Below, one piece after another: positions 16,169 through 29,100 of a stretch of DNA of 64,000 bases (position 1 is its first letter; the number at the start of each line of letters is the position of its first letter). The notes below the pieces were generated by a model. That model saw nothing but the letters and a program-made list of their open reading frames with translations. It did not search any database and was not told the DNA's origin. Source of the DNA: Panonychus citri. Lineage: Eukaryota; Arthropoda; Arachnida; Trombidiformes; Tetranychidae. The stretch is from the NCBI RefSeq assembly GCF_014898815.1, contig NW_026515495.1, positions 682,001 to 746,000 of the forward strand, given 5' to 3'. The translations under genes were made by a program, and so were the position numbers.

Positions 16169-19100
16169 ATGACCGTAACTTATTCACTGAATGTGGCCAA
16201 TACAAGACTCAGCGGGTTCGCTAAATTGTTACTTCGTTGGAGAGGATCAATTTATAAACTACTCTATCGGGAGATGATTATTTTCTGTGTCTTCTATTAC
16301 AGTCTAAGTCTCCTTTACCGTTACCTATTAGATCCAGACCAGCGAAGGTAAGAAGTTAATCATCTAATTAACTATACAATTAAAATTATCCTACCAAATT
16401 TAGTTGTTAATCTTAATCCTTTTCTCATCCTGTAACCACCAACATCTCTGAATAGCGTTTTGAACATAACAAAAAAAAATCAAATCTATCAAAAAATTGG
16501 ATCCAAGCCAATTAATCATATTCACTTATCAAGTTTCACACTATTAAACCACAACAATCAACTCATTGGAAAGTAATTTATTAATTCTCATTAGTTGATT
16601 GAATTGATTTGATATTTACGATGAAACTTAATCACCATCAGAATTGTAATTTTAATAATTGGCGGGTAAAAAACATAAACAACACTTGATACGCAGTCGT
16701 AACTTAATTTGGGTTAACTAAATTGTTCAATTGTGCCCAGTTAATTGTTGATCATTTCATGATGATTTAATTAATTTCGTTAGTAATTGAATGTTTGTCA
16801 TGAAGAATAAGAAAATTTAATCACAATCAGTTTAGTCTAAGGTTAATCAAAGTTAATGATCTTTTCTTGGAGTTGATTGATTTTTCTTTTGAAGGATTAA
16901 TATGAATGAATTAGTAAACAAACAATTGGAATCAAGTGATTAAAACTAATCCTTAATTATAATCCAAAAGGGTAAAAATTTGGCAGAGATTGAGAAAAAT
17001 TAACCAAAACATGAATTGTAATTTTAAACCATTCGGAAAATTAAATTGTTACAATCGATCGATCGATAATAATAATAATAGTTATCTATTATTTGATAAA
17101 CTAGATCAACATTAAATTAATGACTTGTCTCAATAACCTAGAATCATAATGACTATGGCTACCTGATAATATTCAGTTAGCATTCACCTTATGATTAACC
17201 TAATTATCTTCAGGTAACTTAATTGGAAATGATTAATAACCAGTAATATGAAAATATTACTTGACCAATTGACCACCAAACACTTAATTGTTACAACTTT
17301 TTGCACTTTGATTTGATTGATTGGTCAATGAAAGTCTAATATTGACACTTAAGTAACTCAGGAAATTCATGTACTTTTGCTGATCAAATGTTCATATGAG
17401 ATTATTAATTGATAGCAAAATAAATTGTCACAATTTAGATGATTAACTATTCTGAAAATTGATCAGATCAAACTAAGTTGATTAGGTTAAAATGGTAGAT
17501 TTAATTAACAGTTTCTAAGATGTTATTTGGTGATAAGATTTGTATCACTCTATGTGTGTTACTATGTAATTAAACAATTTACTTCCAGGGTTAGTTAACA
17601 TTGACAAATAATTGGAATCAATTCAATGATTATCTCGTTTGATTGATTAACCCTCAAGGTTAATGAAATGAGTGCCAAGGGCACGAAAAAAAGTAAATAT
17701 AAGTCAAATATCACCGAAAATGAATTTCTCCCCCTTGTAAATTTGCTCTTTATTTTTAGATAATCTATTAAGAATCCTCATAGACAGAGATAAAGATTTC
17801 TGTTGATACAATCAGCTGATCAACTAATTATAACAACATTGTTGACATAAATTACAATTTAAGCTCATTAATCATAATCATTGTCGATTGAAGTTTTTGA
17901 TAATAATAAAATAACCGAGAGAATCAGCTGATGTTCATGAAAACATTGCCCTGAACAAATTCAAGTTCATTCCTTTTCCAATTTGGGTTATGATTTTAAT
18001 TACTAATTACAGTTTATTGATTTACTTAATTACAGAGTATTTGAAAAAGTTGCCTTATATTGTGAAGCCTTTTCCAAGTTGATTCCTTTATCATTCATAC
18101 TTGGATTTTATGTTTCAATTGTGGTCAGTCGTTGGTGGAATCAGTATAATGCTATTCCATGGCCTGATAAGTAAGTAATCAGTTAATTGTCATGATATTC
18201 CCAATATCTCATTCTGATTTCAAGTTCATTGTCCAGTTGAATTACTCTAATCATTATTGTTTCAACCACAAACAGAGTGATAGAAGATATTAAATGTTAC
18301 CTGTGAAACTTTTCCTATTGGATGATTTGTTCATTTTCATGTTAATATTTTATTGATGTGAAAAAAACATGATATTTAATAGCTTATCATTCAGACCATG
18401 AAAAAAGTAACTCAATTTCCACCATGATTAATATTTCTACTGAGAGTAACAGAGATAATTATTACATAGGAATATATTCAAATTTGAAATACTGAGGGGA
18501 TAATATCCAGATCTTTTAGTTGATGAGTCAAATTTTGAGGTCATTCAATCGTTATTATTGATTAATAATTTTCTATTCTTTCTCTTTGATTGATATTCAT
18601 TTTCAGTCTTCTCATGATGATCACTGGAACTGTTCTTGGTGACGATGAACGAGGCCGACTAATCAGACGGACCCTTGCTCGTTACCTGTTAATCCTTCAA
18701 GCGGTCACTTTTCAAGCGATAAGTATATCGGTTAAGCGCCGATTCCCGACAATAGACCATCTCGTCGAAGCGGGTATTATGACTAAAGAGGAAAAACTTG
18801 CCTACAACGATATCCCTGGTGTCTATGGTAAATGGTGGGCACCCGCTACCTGGTTTACCACTTTGGCCATTAGATCAAGACGAGAAGGTCGTATAAAAGA
18901 TGACACCATGTTGAAGCATTTACTTCAAGAATTGTACAAATTTCGAGGAGGTTGTGGTGACCTATTCGCTTTCGATTGGATTTCAATTCCACTAGTTTAT
19001 ACTCAAGCAGTGACCATTGCCGTTTACACTTATTTTGCTGCCGTTATCATGGCTCGACAATATCTTGACCCTAGTCAAGGTTATTCTGGACACGAGGTTG

Positions 19101-20999
19101 ACCTTTACATTCCAGTTTTTACTTTACTTGAATTTTTCTTCTTCATGGGCTGGCTCAAAGTTGCCGAGCAACTGATTAACCCTTTCGGTGAAGATGATGA
19201 CGATTTTGAACTTAATTACATTCTCGATCGTAACCTGGTTGTTTCCATGTATGTAGTTGATCAAATGCACAATCAACTACCCAAACTTACCAAGGATAAT
19301 TATTGGGATGACCTAAGACCTTCATTACCTTATACCAAATCATCAGTTGGTTTAAGATCTCAACCTTATCTTGGGTCAGCAATGAATCTTGATATTCATC
19401 CAGAAGACTCAGAATTTATTCCTCCTTCACTGGAAACCATCATGGAAGATGATTTAATCTCTGAAACTCATACTCACCATCGATTCAATCAACATGGTAA
19501 CAGTGATTTGGCTTCTCCCTCAGTTGCTGAGCAATTAGTTAATTTTGATTACAATACAAATGCTTGTGATGTCTCTCTGGGCATCGGAAGTCGACCTCAA
19601 TCAAGTGTCTCTCAAAGTGCCTTAAATTCAATACATGATTCGTTTCTTGGCTCTCGAATCATGAACATGATACTTGGAAGTTCAAACGAAAATATTACAT
19701 CACAGCAACATGGTAACATTAAAAGTTCCAAAGATAAATTATCCGGCAAAGGTGAAAGTGGAGGCGGATTTTCCAGTGCCTTGGGACAGTTTTCCTTGAA
19801 ATCACCTCGAAGACGAACCAGAAAAATTTCAATTCCAAATAATCTAAAGCCCTCAATTTCATCTTCATTAATAAGTAAAACTTCAATGGAAGATTTTGAT
19901 CGTAAAATGGGCTCCGTTTCACCCAACACTGGTCGTCATCGAAATGTTCTCAATGGTCTATATGGTAATGACACTTCATCATCAACTTCATCATTCTCTC
20001 GTCACCATCCTAATCATCCTCACCATGCTCATGGTAATTCACATAATTATCCGGATGAACGTCGATCTCTTGTCATTGATCTGGATGAAAGTACAAATCT
20101 TGATACACCGAAACTTTATTCACAAACTCATCTTGGATCATCACAATTATCAAGAGCTTTCAGTGGTTCTATTGATGAAACTGGATTAGGATTAAGTTAT
20201 CCACCTTCTCGAGCCGAGATACAATCAGCTGGACCTGGATCTCTAATTGAAGTCAAATTGATTCAAATGTTAACGAAGATTCAACAGCCTCTCATAGTCA
20301 CAGTGAGTCGATCACCCAAAGTTCATCTCGTCCATTATTTTATATTCCTGAATAATTATTGAATTTTATTTTCTAGTTCCATAAATTAATTTTCCACACA
20401 TTTTGATAAACCAAATATTAACTCAAGAGCTTAACCAAATTTTAATTGTTCCAAGAAAAAAAAAGATCTCTAATACCTAATTTTATTTTCTACTAAGAAA
20501 ACATAATAAATTGTAATCAATAATTTGATTATTTACTTAACCATTTCATAATTAATTTAACTTTTGTCTCCTTTTTTCTTCCTTTGTCTTATTAGTTTTC
20601 CATAGTTCATCATATAATAATGATGTTGATTCATCGATAATCATGGATGGTATTCGAGGAAGTCCTAGCATTCGAAGTGGTGAAATATTTGGTTCCTCAT
20701 ATTCAGCACTTGGACCATATTCAACGACTCAATTGGGCGAATCTTCAGATATAGATGATGGTATTCCTAATGGTCGATGCAGTGTCCCTGGATCCAATGG
20801 TCTAAATAGTGCTAATAGTAATAATAATAATCAAAATTCAGTTGAAAATGACGCTGAAGAATCACCTGATCATTCTGGTGAATCAGAAACCTTTGACCAC
20901 TCATCATCCCATGAAAGTCTGGGTCCCTATGGAAGTAATCAAAGTACCGTTACAAGTATCACTCAACTTTTGGGTAAAAGTAACAAGGAACACAAATAA
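16169..20999 (+). CDS. Bestrophin chloride channel (one apparent frameshift in the C-terminal tail)
   Basis: Calcium-activated anion channel of the plasma membrane. Four exons: 16169-16347, 18036-18170, 18607-20302 and 20596-20999. The first about 360 residues are typical: N-terminus [20 protein letters not shown], the neck helix [16 protein letters not shown] with the pore-lining Ile/Phe spacing, [13 protein letters not shown], the short loop [17 protein letters not shown], and the acidic calcium clasp [19 protein letters not shown]. The long Ser/His/Asn-rich cytoplasmic tail is poorly conserved. Near 20249-20252 the frame is off by one: the +1 frame continues [18 protein letters not shown] up to the GTGAGT donor, and only that frame gives the phase needed by exon 4. 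Exons sum to 2414 nt; one more base gives 805 codons. Pieces of this gene's 3' part recur at 33.8, 39.6 and 41.2 kb. Confidence 0.9.
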
Positions 21000-21904
21000 C
21001 CTGATCAAAAATGGATAACAATCTTTATGATTAACTAATAATCTTTTAACGATGAACAGAATCTCTCAATTGTCACAAACTTATGGACCAATTTATTATC
21101 AGAATCATTTTTTTTCTGGGAAATTAAATATCACTCATGAAAAATTTACATACATACTTATTGATACAATTCACTGGAATTTAATTGCTACTACTTATAC
21201 ATATATACTAATTATGATACTTAAATCATGACTTAAATACACTTGCAATTTATTTCGATACTTTAATCAACACAAACAACACAATCCAATTACCCAACTA
21301 TCATCACCACTACTCTTGTATGTAATTCAATATACATTATGTATATTATGAATAATCAATGTAAAGTTTCAATAATGTTCATGTTATCAATTGAATAATC
21401 ATTATCATTGTAAATTTGTAAGATTCAAATGGATTGCAATTAATGGATTAATAATCAACATGATCAATCTTTACTTTGGATATCAAACAAAAAATTTAAT
21501 TAATCAAATTTGATCGAACAACCTGATTGTGATAACCAATGTAACTGAAAATTTCCTTAATTGTAAATCATCCGAAAGCTAAAATCTTATTATTACATGA
21601 GATTCATTTTTCACTTTGATACGAGAAAATTATTATTATCACACAATTAATACGATTCACGTTTTTTGATGCAAACATTGAGAAAGAACCTGATGTGCTA
21701 CAGAGACACCGAGACCCTTATTCGAAAGCTTTTCAAATTCCGCACCAACAAAAAATAGAACGATTGTTGTAAAGGTCGAGGGTCAAAAGTTAAAATTTTT
21801 TCAAATTTTCTCTTTCTTTTCTCTTTCTTTTGACTTTTGCTTCTTTTCGTATCCTTCAAATATTAGTATTGTTTAACAGTTGCATTGTTGTTAAAAATGA
21901 TTTT

Positions 21905-21961
<57 letters not shown>

Positions 21962-22594
21962 GCCGCGTAAACGTCCACGGAAACGACCTGGTCTGCGACA
22001 TACGATCGTATGGGAACCAGGAACGCATTCGTGAAGTTTAGATAGCAAATGGCGGGGCTTAGCCTTGCATATACGAAGCTAACAATATTGTATAAGCTTA
22101 GCGATCATGTTGATCGCTCGCTCCCTTGTTATTATTATCAAGAGTCAATTGTAAAAATGATACTTTCACTAATCACAAATAAATTTCATTGGATTCAATT
22201 ACGATTAAGCCAAACTAATGGTGATTTTGCGAAAATTGTATTAATGCCGATGGGAATCTTATTTCATTGTAATTATTTTATCGATAAATTTAAACAGTAT
22301 GATTTTTTAATCATCCATCAAATACTTTGCTTGTTACCAAAATTCACTAGTTTTTGAGCTTACAATACTTTTTTTTCTGGTAAATCAAAAGTAAAATTAT
22401 CTTAAAAATCAAACTGTTTGATTGATGTTGATCAATATTGCAACAAGAGACAAATAATATACAAAATGTATTGGTCATTTTGTCGTAAATTCAAGAAAAT
22501 ATGAATACTGTCCAGGCGATTAATGTCTTGGTCTTACATGTGTAATTTAACTTTTCTGCCTTTAATTTATTGTGATTAGAATCGAATCATTATA
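21000..22594. other. Boundary between bestrophin and the receptor island
   Basis: Bestrophin 3' UTR and flank run to about 21.6 kb; part of this flank is copied at 41.4-41.6 kb. A long GA microsatellite follows at 21.9 kb. From about 22.2 kb the sequence is the upstream flank of the first receptor, since it is similar to 25.3-25.58 kb. A 102-codon open frame at 22049-22357 overlaps this recurrent flank and is not accepted as a gene. Confidence 0.55.
21906..21957. repeat. (AG)n microsatellite
   Basis: About 26 perfect AG units, the longest simple repeat in the window. It sits at the junction between single-copy genes and the receptor array. Confidence 0.95.
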
Positions 22595-24788
22595 ATGGCT
22601 ATTAGACTAATAGTAATCTTGAAAAATTATTTCACCTCTTCTGAGCCCACGAATATTATTTCAAAGTCAATTCTAGAAAAAGGGTTAATCTACCGATTAA
22701 TTCATCTAATTCTATCATTTGGATTATTCGTTAGAGGAGCAAATGGAATATACCATTGTATTCTAAGCATCTTTGTGAAAAATATTAAAAATGCTAAAAT
22801 TTACCAGATACTAACCGGCTCACTCTTTTCGTTTGTTATAGGAATTTCATGTATTCTCCTGTTATTATATCCAAAAAATTACCGAAAGTTTCACGATTAT
22901 CAACAGAGTTTGGTTATTGATCATAAAGAGATTGCGAATATGTACATAAGTGCGGAGAAACGAAAAATGTTTTGGTTCATTCTATCATATATAATCTCTG
23001 CATTTACACAAGATCTTACTATGAAGAAAGAATTTTTTCCGGTTCAGATTGGGAACTATCAAACGCTTTCAAAAGTTTCGTTTTATTTGATGGCGGCAGT
23101 ACCAAGATTTGGCTTCATCAACTACCTTTATTTTATAGTAGAAAACTGTATCACCTTAGAGTCAATTTTCGAGGTAATATAGTGAAGGACAAATTAAATT
23201 GCTGATCGATTTTTTTTGAAAATCAGCGATTTTGTGTCGATTTAAGTTGATTTAATTGACAATAGAGTTTATAAAAAGGACATATCGATTAAAATATGCC
23301 CAAAAAATTTCCAAATTATTAATTGTTTTAGATAATTGGCTAATTATCAAAATCAGGGGGGACAAATTATTTTGCTGATTTGAAATTGATAAAAATTCAA
23401 GCAATTTGATGATTTGATTGTTAATTATATTGATTGCTTGTATAATTACAATCAATTTAAAACCATTTTGATCAAAATCGGACGAAATAAAAAGTTCTAC
23501 CCGGTTGAATTTAACATGGGGCTCTATGGGCAATGACGGGTTTTGGCCTGTTACTCAGAGACGGTTCAGGTCGGTATCATGAAAATTCATGTACTTATAG
23601 TCTTTTTAGTCGCTATGATCGCTATGAGTCGTCCATGATAATCTTATTTCTCCATGTAAATTTCCTATTCGAAGAGCGATTTTATCAAAATCTTCCGTTC
23701 TTAACATAGTGGGGGTAAGAATAGTGATAATATTATGATTCTATTAATGATTTATTGTTAGCGACTAAAAAGACTATAAGTACATGAATTTTCATGATAC
23801 CGACCTGAACCGTCTCTGAGTAACAGGCCAAAACCCGTCATTGCCCATAGAGCCCCATGTTAAATTCAACCGGGTAGAACTTTTTTATTTCTTGTCCGAT
23901 TTTGATCAAAATGGTTTTAAATTGATTGTAATTATACAAGCAATCAATATAATTAACAATCAAATCATCAAATTGCTTGAATTTTTATCAATTTCAAATC
24001 AGCAAAATAATTTGTCCCCCCTGATTTTGATAATTAGCCAATTATCTAAAACAATTAATAATTTGGAAATTTTTTGGGCATATTTTAATCGATATGTCCT
24101 TTTTATAAACTCTATTGTCAATTAAATCAACTTAAATCGACACAAAATCGCTGATTTTCAAAAAAAATCGATCAGCAATTTAATTTGTCCCCCACCATAA
24201 GTTACCAACTAAATGGGTTGATTGCTAGTAAGTTGGAAAATCCGAGGCTCCAATATAATGCAATTAAAACAATTCGATTAACTTACCTGAAATCGATAGA
24301 AACGGTGACCATTATTGATGAAACTATGACCGTTATGATAATGGCCTTCTACTTATCCGCTATGTGCAATTGTTTACTCATATTTCGTATCATGTTCTCT
24401 TATGCACAAATGGGCCATAGACTAACTTTTGTTCTTGCCAATTTCATTAAACATTTGTCTTTTATTTCTATGATTACCTATTATCTTATTCGTGTCAATC
24501 GATCGGCTGTTGGAGTGTTTAAAAGTGTTTATCAGCTTTCATTTGATTCGAAATCGTTAGAATACAATAATGAGGTTCGTTTTAGATTATTGATATTTTA
24601 ATATTCTCAAAATAATGTTTTTTTATTTTTCTATCTAATTTCAGATAAACTTATTCTTGTTGCGAATAAATCGTCAAGATATTGGCTTATCGTTCGCTCG
24701 TTTATTTGTTATAACACCGAATTTCGTCTCATCATTAGCAACGATTTCCTTAACTCTTGGATTAGCATTGGCAACAGCATTCAACTAA
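22595..24788 (+). pseudogene. Gustatory-receptor-like gene A, interrupted by a foldback element
   Basis: Chemoreceptor copy closest to gene B at 30610. Its parts are exon 1 first half 22595-23179, a 1018 bp insertion at 23180-24197, exon 1 second half continuing to 24574, and final exon 24645-24788. Apart from the insertion the gene is intact: initiation MAIRLIVILKNYF, motifs FIVENCITLESIF before and NPRLQYNAIKTIRL after the break, LIRVNRSAVGVF, an EYNNE|GTTCGT splice donor, and a 144 bp final exon ending ATAFN. The insertion falls inside the codon run for FEVISYQ and introduces an immediate stop. A product would be a truncated protein of about 195 residues lacking the last three membrane segments, unless the element is excised from DNA or RNA. 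Confidence 0.8.
23180..24197. mobile_element. Foldback (long inverted-repeat) transposon with TA target duplication
   Basis: The left arm (23180-23614, about 435 bp) and right arm (23760-24197, about 438 bp) are nearly perfect inverted copies around a 145 bp centre. Termini are TAGTGAAGGACAAATT and, in reverse complement, TGGTGGGGGACAAATT. The dinucleotide TA is repeated on both sides (23178-23179 and 24198-24199). The uninterrupted paralogue B has a single TA at this place, proving the boundaries. Each arm contains a second, inner copy of the terminal motif (GGGGGGACAAATTATTTTGC). There is no transposase frame, so it is non-autonomous; the TA target points to Tc1/mariner-type mobilisation. 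The two mirrored 93-94 codon open frames in the arms are a consequence of the inverted repeat. Confidence 0.88.
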
Positions 24789-25114
24789 TCGAAATTATAT
24801 CAAGTATTAAAATAAAACTAATTGTTTGATGGCTCATGCTAACTAATCATAATATTCAATCTGATCCAAATGTTTAATCAATTGTTTATTTCATATTAAA
24901 TTGAATGAACCAAACTTTTAAAGATTTCTGGATCAATCTTTACTTTGGATATCAAAATTCATTTAGATTAAGTGACCTTTTTTATTTCATTACTGTATAA
25001 TACATATATATGTACATATATATTTGTATTTACATTGTGAGAATTTCTTATAAGATTGGTAACTCGAATAACAGTACTTTAATTGTGTATTAGGTTATTA
25101 ATATTTAAGCAAAA

Positions 25115-25267
25115 ATGATTCGATCAACAAGTGAAGTTGTGAAAAACTGTCTAAAATCATCCGATCCTATGAATTTAATCTCGCACTCGATTCAGGAAAA
25201 GGATTAATTTATCGATTAGCACATCTTATTCTCTCACTTGGATTATTGATTAAAGGGTCAATTGGTT
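25115..25267 (+). pseudogene. N-terminal fragment of a gustatory-receptor-like gene (D type)
   Basis: Starts MIRSTSEVVKNCLKSSDPMN, close to gene D at 34334. A base is missing near codon 27 (CTCGATTCAGG against CTCAATTCTAGG), and similarity ends at about GGGTCAATTGG. About 170 bp of upstream flank (from about 24945) is also shared with gene D, so this is a truncated segmental copy. Confidence 0.8.
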
Positions 25268-25677
25268 AGGACCGTAATAAGCGCACAACTTTAAATTAAT
25301 TCTCTATTATGCTAAACCAAGTTTGGTTGCAGGTTGAAATCATAATTAGTTTATCGATAAATTTAATCAGTATGAGTTTTGATCATCCGTCAAATTGTCT
25401 TATTGTTACCAAAATTCAAAAGTTTCTGAGCTTAAGATGCCGTTTTATTGCAAATCATAAGTCAAATTGTCTTATCAATCAAACAGTTTGATTAATATTG
25501 ATCAATAACATAATATAAAAATTTTACTTGTTATTTTGCCATGAATTCAAGAAAATGTGACCACTATCTGTGTTTTAAATTGCGATTCAAATTTTAAATC
25601 GATTCGTTCAAACATAAAGCTTGAATAATAAAATAAATCTTTTGTCTGCAATCAATTATTAATATCTCATTTGCGCG
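25268..25677. other. Receptor upstream flank, cut by the copia element
   Basis: 25.3-25.58 kb resembles the flank upstream of gene A (22.22-22.50 kb). It continues beyond the copia element at 30456 into the sequence just upstream of gene B. It is therefore the original promoter-side flank of gene B, now separated by 4.8 kb. Confidence 0.65.
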
Positions 25678-26160
25678 AGTTGATAAATCAAGAGTTACAC
25701 TGAATTTATAAACTCAATTTAATTGATATAATTTTAATAGTAAAGGTAAATTTGATATGAACAAGATGAAAGATCAACGTAAAGTTAAGATTAATTCAAT
25801 TTGATTTAGATTATATATCTTATTTTAAAGATAATAAGAAAAGCAACAATTAAACGGATAATAATTTAAAATGGTTAAGCAACAAACAATTAACTAATTG
25901 TTAGACAATTTTGATTAACTTGATTTAGTTAACAATATCCCAAAAATGATTAAATGTAATGATTATAACTAATTACTTTCTCAGAAAGTCAATGTTAAGC
26001 TTACATAAGAAATTTACATGATGACTTTCCAAGAAAGTCAACTTGATAATCACAATGATTAGAGTTATTATCAATTGATTTGACTAAATAAGATGATCAA
26101 TATTAACTTTCCAAGAAAGTGAAGCAAAATCATTATAATCAGAATTGTCTTTTACCAATT
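25678..26160 (-). repeat. Copia LTR (3' LTR of the - strand element)
   Basis: 483 bp, read on the + strand from AGTTGATAAATC to TTTTACCAATT. It contains three copies of a TTCnnnGAA palindrome within ACTTTCnnnGAAAGT-like 15-mers, at 25975-25989, 26024-26038 and 26106-26120. Confidence 0.93.
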
Positions 26161-26167
26161 CTCCCAC

Positions 26168-29100
26168 TCAATTTGCATTATTAATGATTTTCAATTGATT
26201 TCTAAATGTTTCAAATTTTTCTCTGGCCAATGGTTTTGTCAAAATATCGGCGATCATGTTTTCTGTTGAGCAATATTTAACTTCGATTATCTTTTCTCGG
26301 ACTTTTTCACGAATGAAATGATACTTGACATCAATATGTTTACTTCTCGATTGAGAAACTGGATCTTTGCTAAGAGCAATAGCACATTGATTATCTTCGT
26401 TGATTATTATTGGTTTATCAAATTCGAACCCGATCTCAGTAATTAATGATTTTAACCAAATCACTTCCTTTAGACAAACATGAAGGGCAATATATTCGGC
26501 TTCAGCCGTTGATAAAGAAACTGTTTCTTGTTTCTTACTTCCCCAACTGATTAGATTTCCAAAGGTGTAAATAGCTGAACCACTAATACTTTTTCTATCG
26601 ATAATACATGATGCAAAATCGGCATCTGAGTAACCAATTAATAAATCATTTCCGTTTTTATCGAAGGATAAATAATAATCAATTGTACCTTTCAGGTAAC
26701 GGTAAATTCGCTTGACCATGAGCCAATGTTGTTGATTGTAAATTGTCATAAATTTACTAGCGACTCCCACTGCGAATGAAATGTCTGGTCTAGTACAAGT
26801 TGATAGATAAATTAACGCACCAACTGCACTTGAATAAGGGACATTTTTGTCAACTTCATTTTCATTTGCTTCTGTTAATTTGACAGAAACGTCGAATGGT
26901 GTTGAAAATGGTTTAGCATCAATCATATTGTACCTTTCAAGTATCTGTTGAATATATTTCGACTGACTCATTTTAATTTGACCAATTTGATGATCGATTT
27001 CAAAATCAATACCAAGAAATGATTTGATTGTTCCAAGATCTTTCATCTTGAATTTCTGTTTCAATTGCAATTTAACTTCATTAATTGTTTCAATTGATTC
27101 ACTGAAAATTAAAAGATCATCAACATAAACCAGTAAATATATTCTTTCAGATTTCTCTCCTTTGTAATATAAACAATTATCTGATTGAGCTCGTTTGAAT
27201 TTCAATTCCAACATGTAACTATTGAATAAGTTATTCCACATTCGACCTGATTGTTTCAACCCATATAAGCTTTTCTCAAGCTTACAAACCATTTGTTCAT
27301 TTTCAATGAAACCTTCCGGTTGCTCCATGAAAATATCTTCTTCCAAGTTACCGTTAAGATAAGCTGTCTTAACATCTAATTGATGAATTTTGTAGCTGAA
27401 TTTTACACTTAATGAAACCAAGAGTCTTAAGGTTGTAAATTTTGCCACTGGAGCAAAAGTTTCATGATAATCTTTACCATGAACTTGGGTAAAACCTTTA
27501 GCTACTAATCGAGCCTTGAACTGTTTATCACCACGATCATTTGTCTTTACTCGAAATACCCACTTATTTTTGACAATATTTACATTTTTCGGTCTCATTA
27601 CCAATTTCCATGTATTACAATTAAGAAGTGATTTCATCTCTTCATCAATTGCCACTAACCACAATTTCGAGTCTGGACAATTAATAGCTTCATGGTAAGT
27701 TTCAGGTTCACCATTAACTGTAAGAAAAACTTTCTCATCACTTTCCTCTGAAAAGTTTTCATCAATATTTTCATCTTCATCAACTAACTTAAGATCATTA
27801 ATATTAGTATCATTTTGTTTAAAAAGAATAGCTTTTTCGTCAAACTTAACATCACGTCCATAAATCACCTTGTGATTATCGATTTTAATAAGACGATAAG
27901 CCTTTTTACCAACACCGTAACCAGTGAAAATTGTTTCAATTGCTTTTGGTTCAACTTTCGAATGTCGCTCTGGTGGTAATCGAACGAAAGCTTTAGAACC
28001 GAAAATTCTCAAATGCTCGACAATTGGAACTCGGCCTTTCCATTTTTCGAATGGAGTCAAACCATTAATAGCCTTCGATGGACAACGGTTTCGAATATAA
28101 CCAGCTGTTACCACGGCTTCAGCCCAGAATTCAATCGGTAGTTCGGCTTGATGAAGCATCGAACAAGCCATTTCTCTGATGGTCCGATTCATTCTTTCGG
28201 CGACACCGTTTTGTTCATGTAAATAAGAAACTATTGTCTCATGTTTAGTTCCTTTTTCCTTGAGATGATTAGCAAAATCAACAGATAAATATTCTTGACC
28301 ATTATCTGATCTGAATGACTTGATTGTCTTATTGTGGAGATTAGTTACTTCAGATTCGTAAATCTTATATTCGGTGAAAATTTCATTACGATTTTTCACA
28401 GGAATCACTTTAACCCAATTACTGAAATCATCGATAAAGGTAATAAAGTAACGACATCCAGACAAAGATAAAGTACGAATCGGTCCACAAATATCGGAAT
28501 GAATCAGATCAAGAATAGATTCAGTTTTCACTTGTGACCTTCCGGGATGTTTAACTTTAACCATTTTCCCTTTTAAACAACCACGACAAATATCTGATTT
28601 TTCACCATCAAATTCAATACCTTGAACATGCTTATTCTTCACAACCTGAATCAAATTTTCGTAATTCAAATGTCCATATCGTAAATGCCAAAGGTTAATA
28701 TTCTTCTTACTATTATTAGTATTTTGAATATTTGTTTCTTTCTTTTCCCCCTTTTCGACATTTAGTAAAGCACAATTTGAATCGTTTTCAGATCCAACAT
28801 TAAGGTAATATAATTTTCCAAGCCGATCACCAGTGACAATCAATTCAAAGTTGAGATAAATTTTACATTTTCCTCCTTTGAATGAGCAATAAGCACCATT
28901 GTCTTCAGCTGAACCTAATGAGAACAAGTTGATCGAAAGTTTTGGTACATGATAGCAATTTTTCAACAAGAAATTAGTTCCAAAATCAGAGCAAAGTTCA
29001 ACAGTACCAACACCACTAACATCAATACAAGTACCATCAGCTTGTGTGACCTTTTTATTAGGTGTTTCTTGGTAATCTCTGAACAATTTCCTATTCCAAC

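Noticed and set aside
22049..22357. A 102-codon open frame beginning MAGLSLAYTKL
   Set aside because: It overlaps receptor flanking sequence that recurs, without the frame, at 25.3-25.5 kb, and shows no domain or splice context.
23252..24125. Two mirrored open frames of 93 and 94 codons, one on each strand, with nearly the same protein
   Set aside because: They are the two arms of one inverted repeat read on opposite strands; there is no domain, no initiation context and no codon signature.
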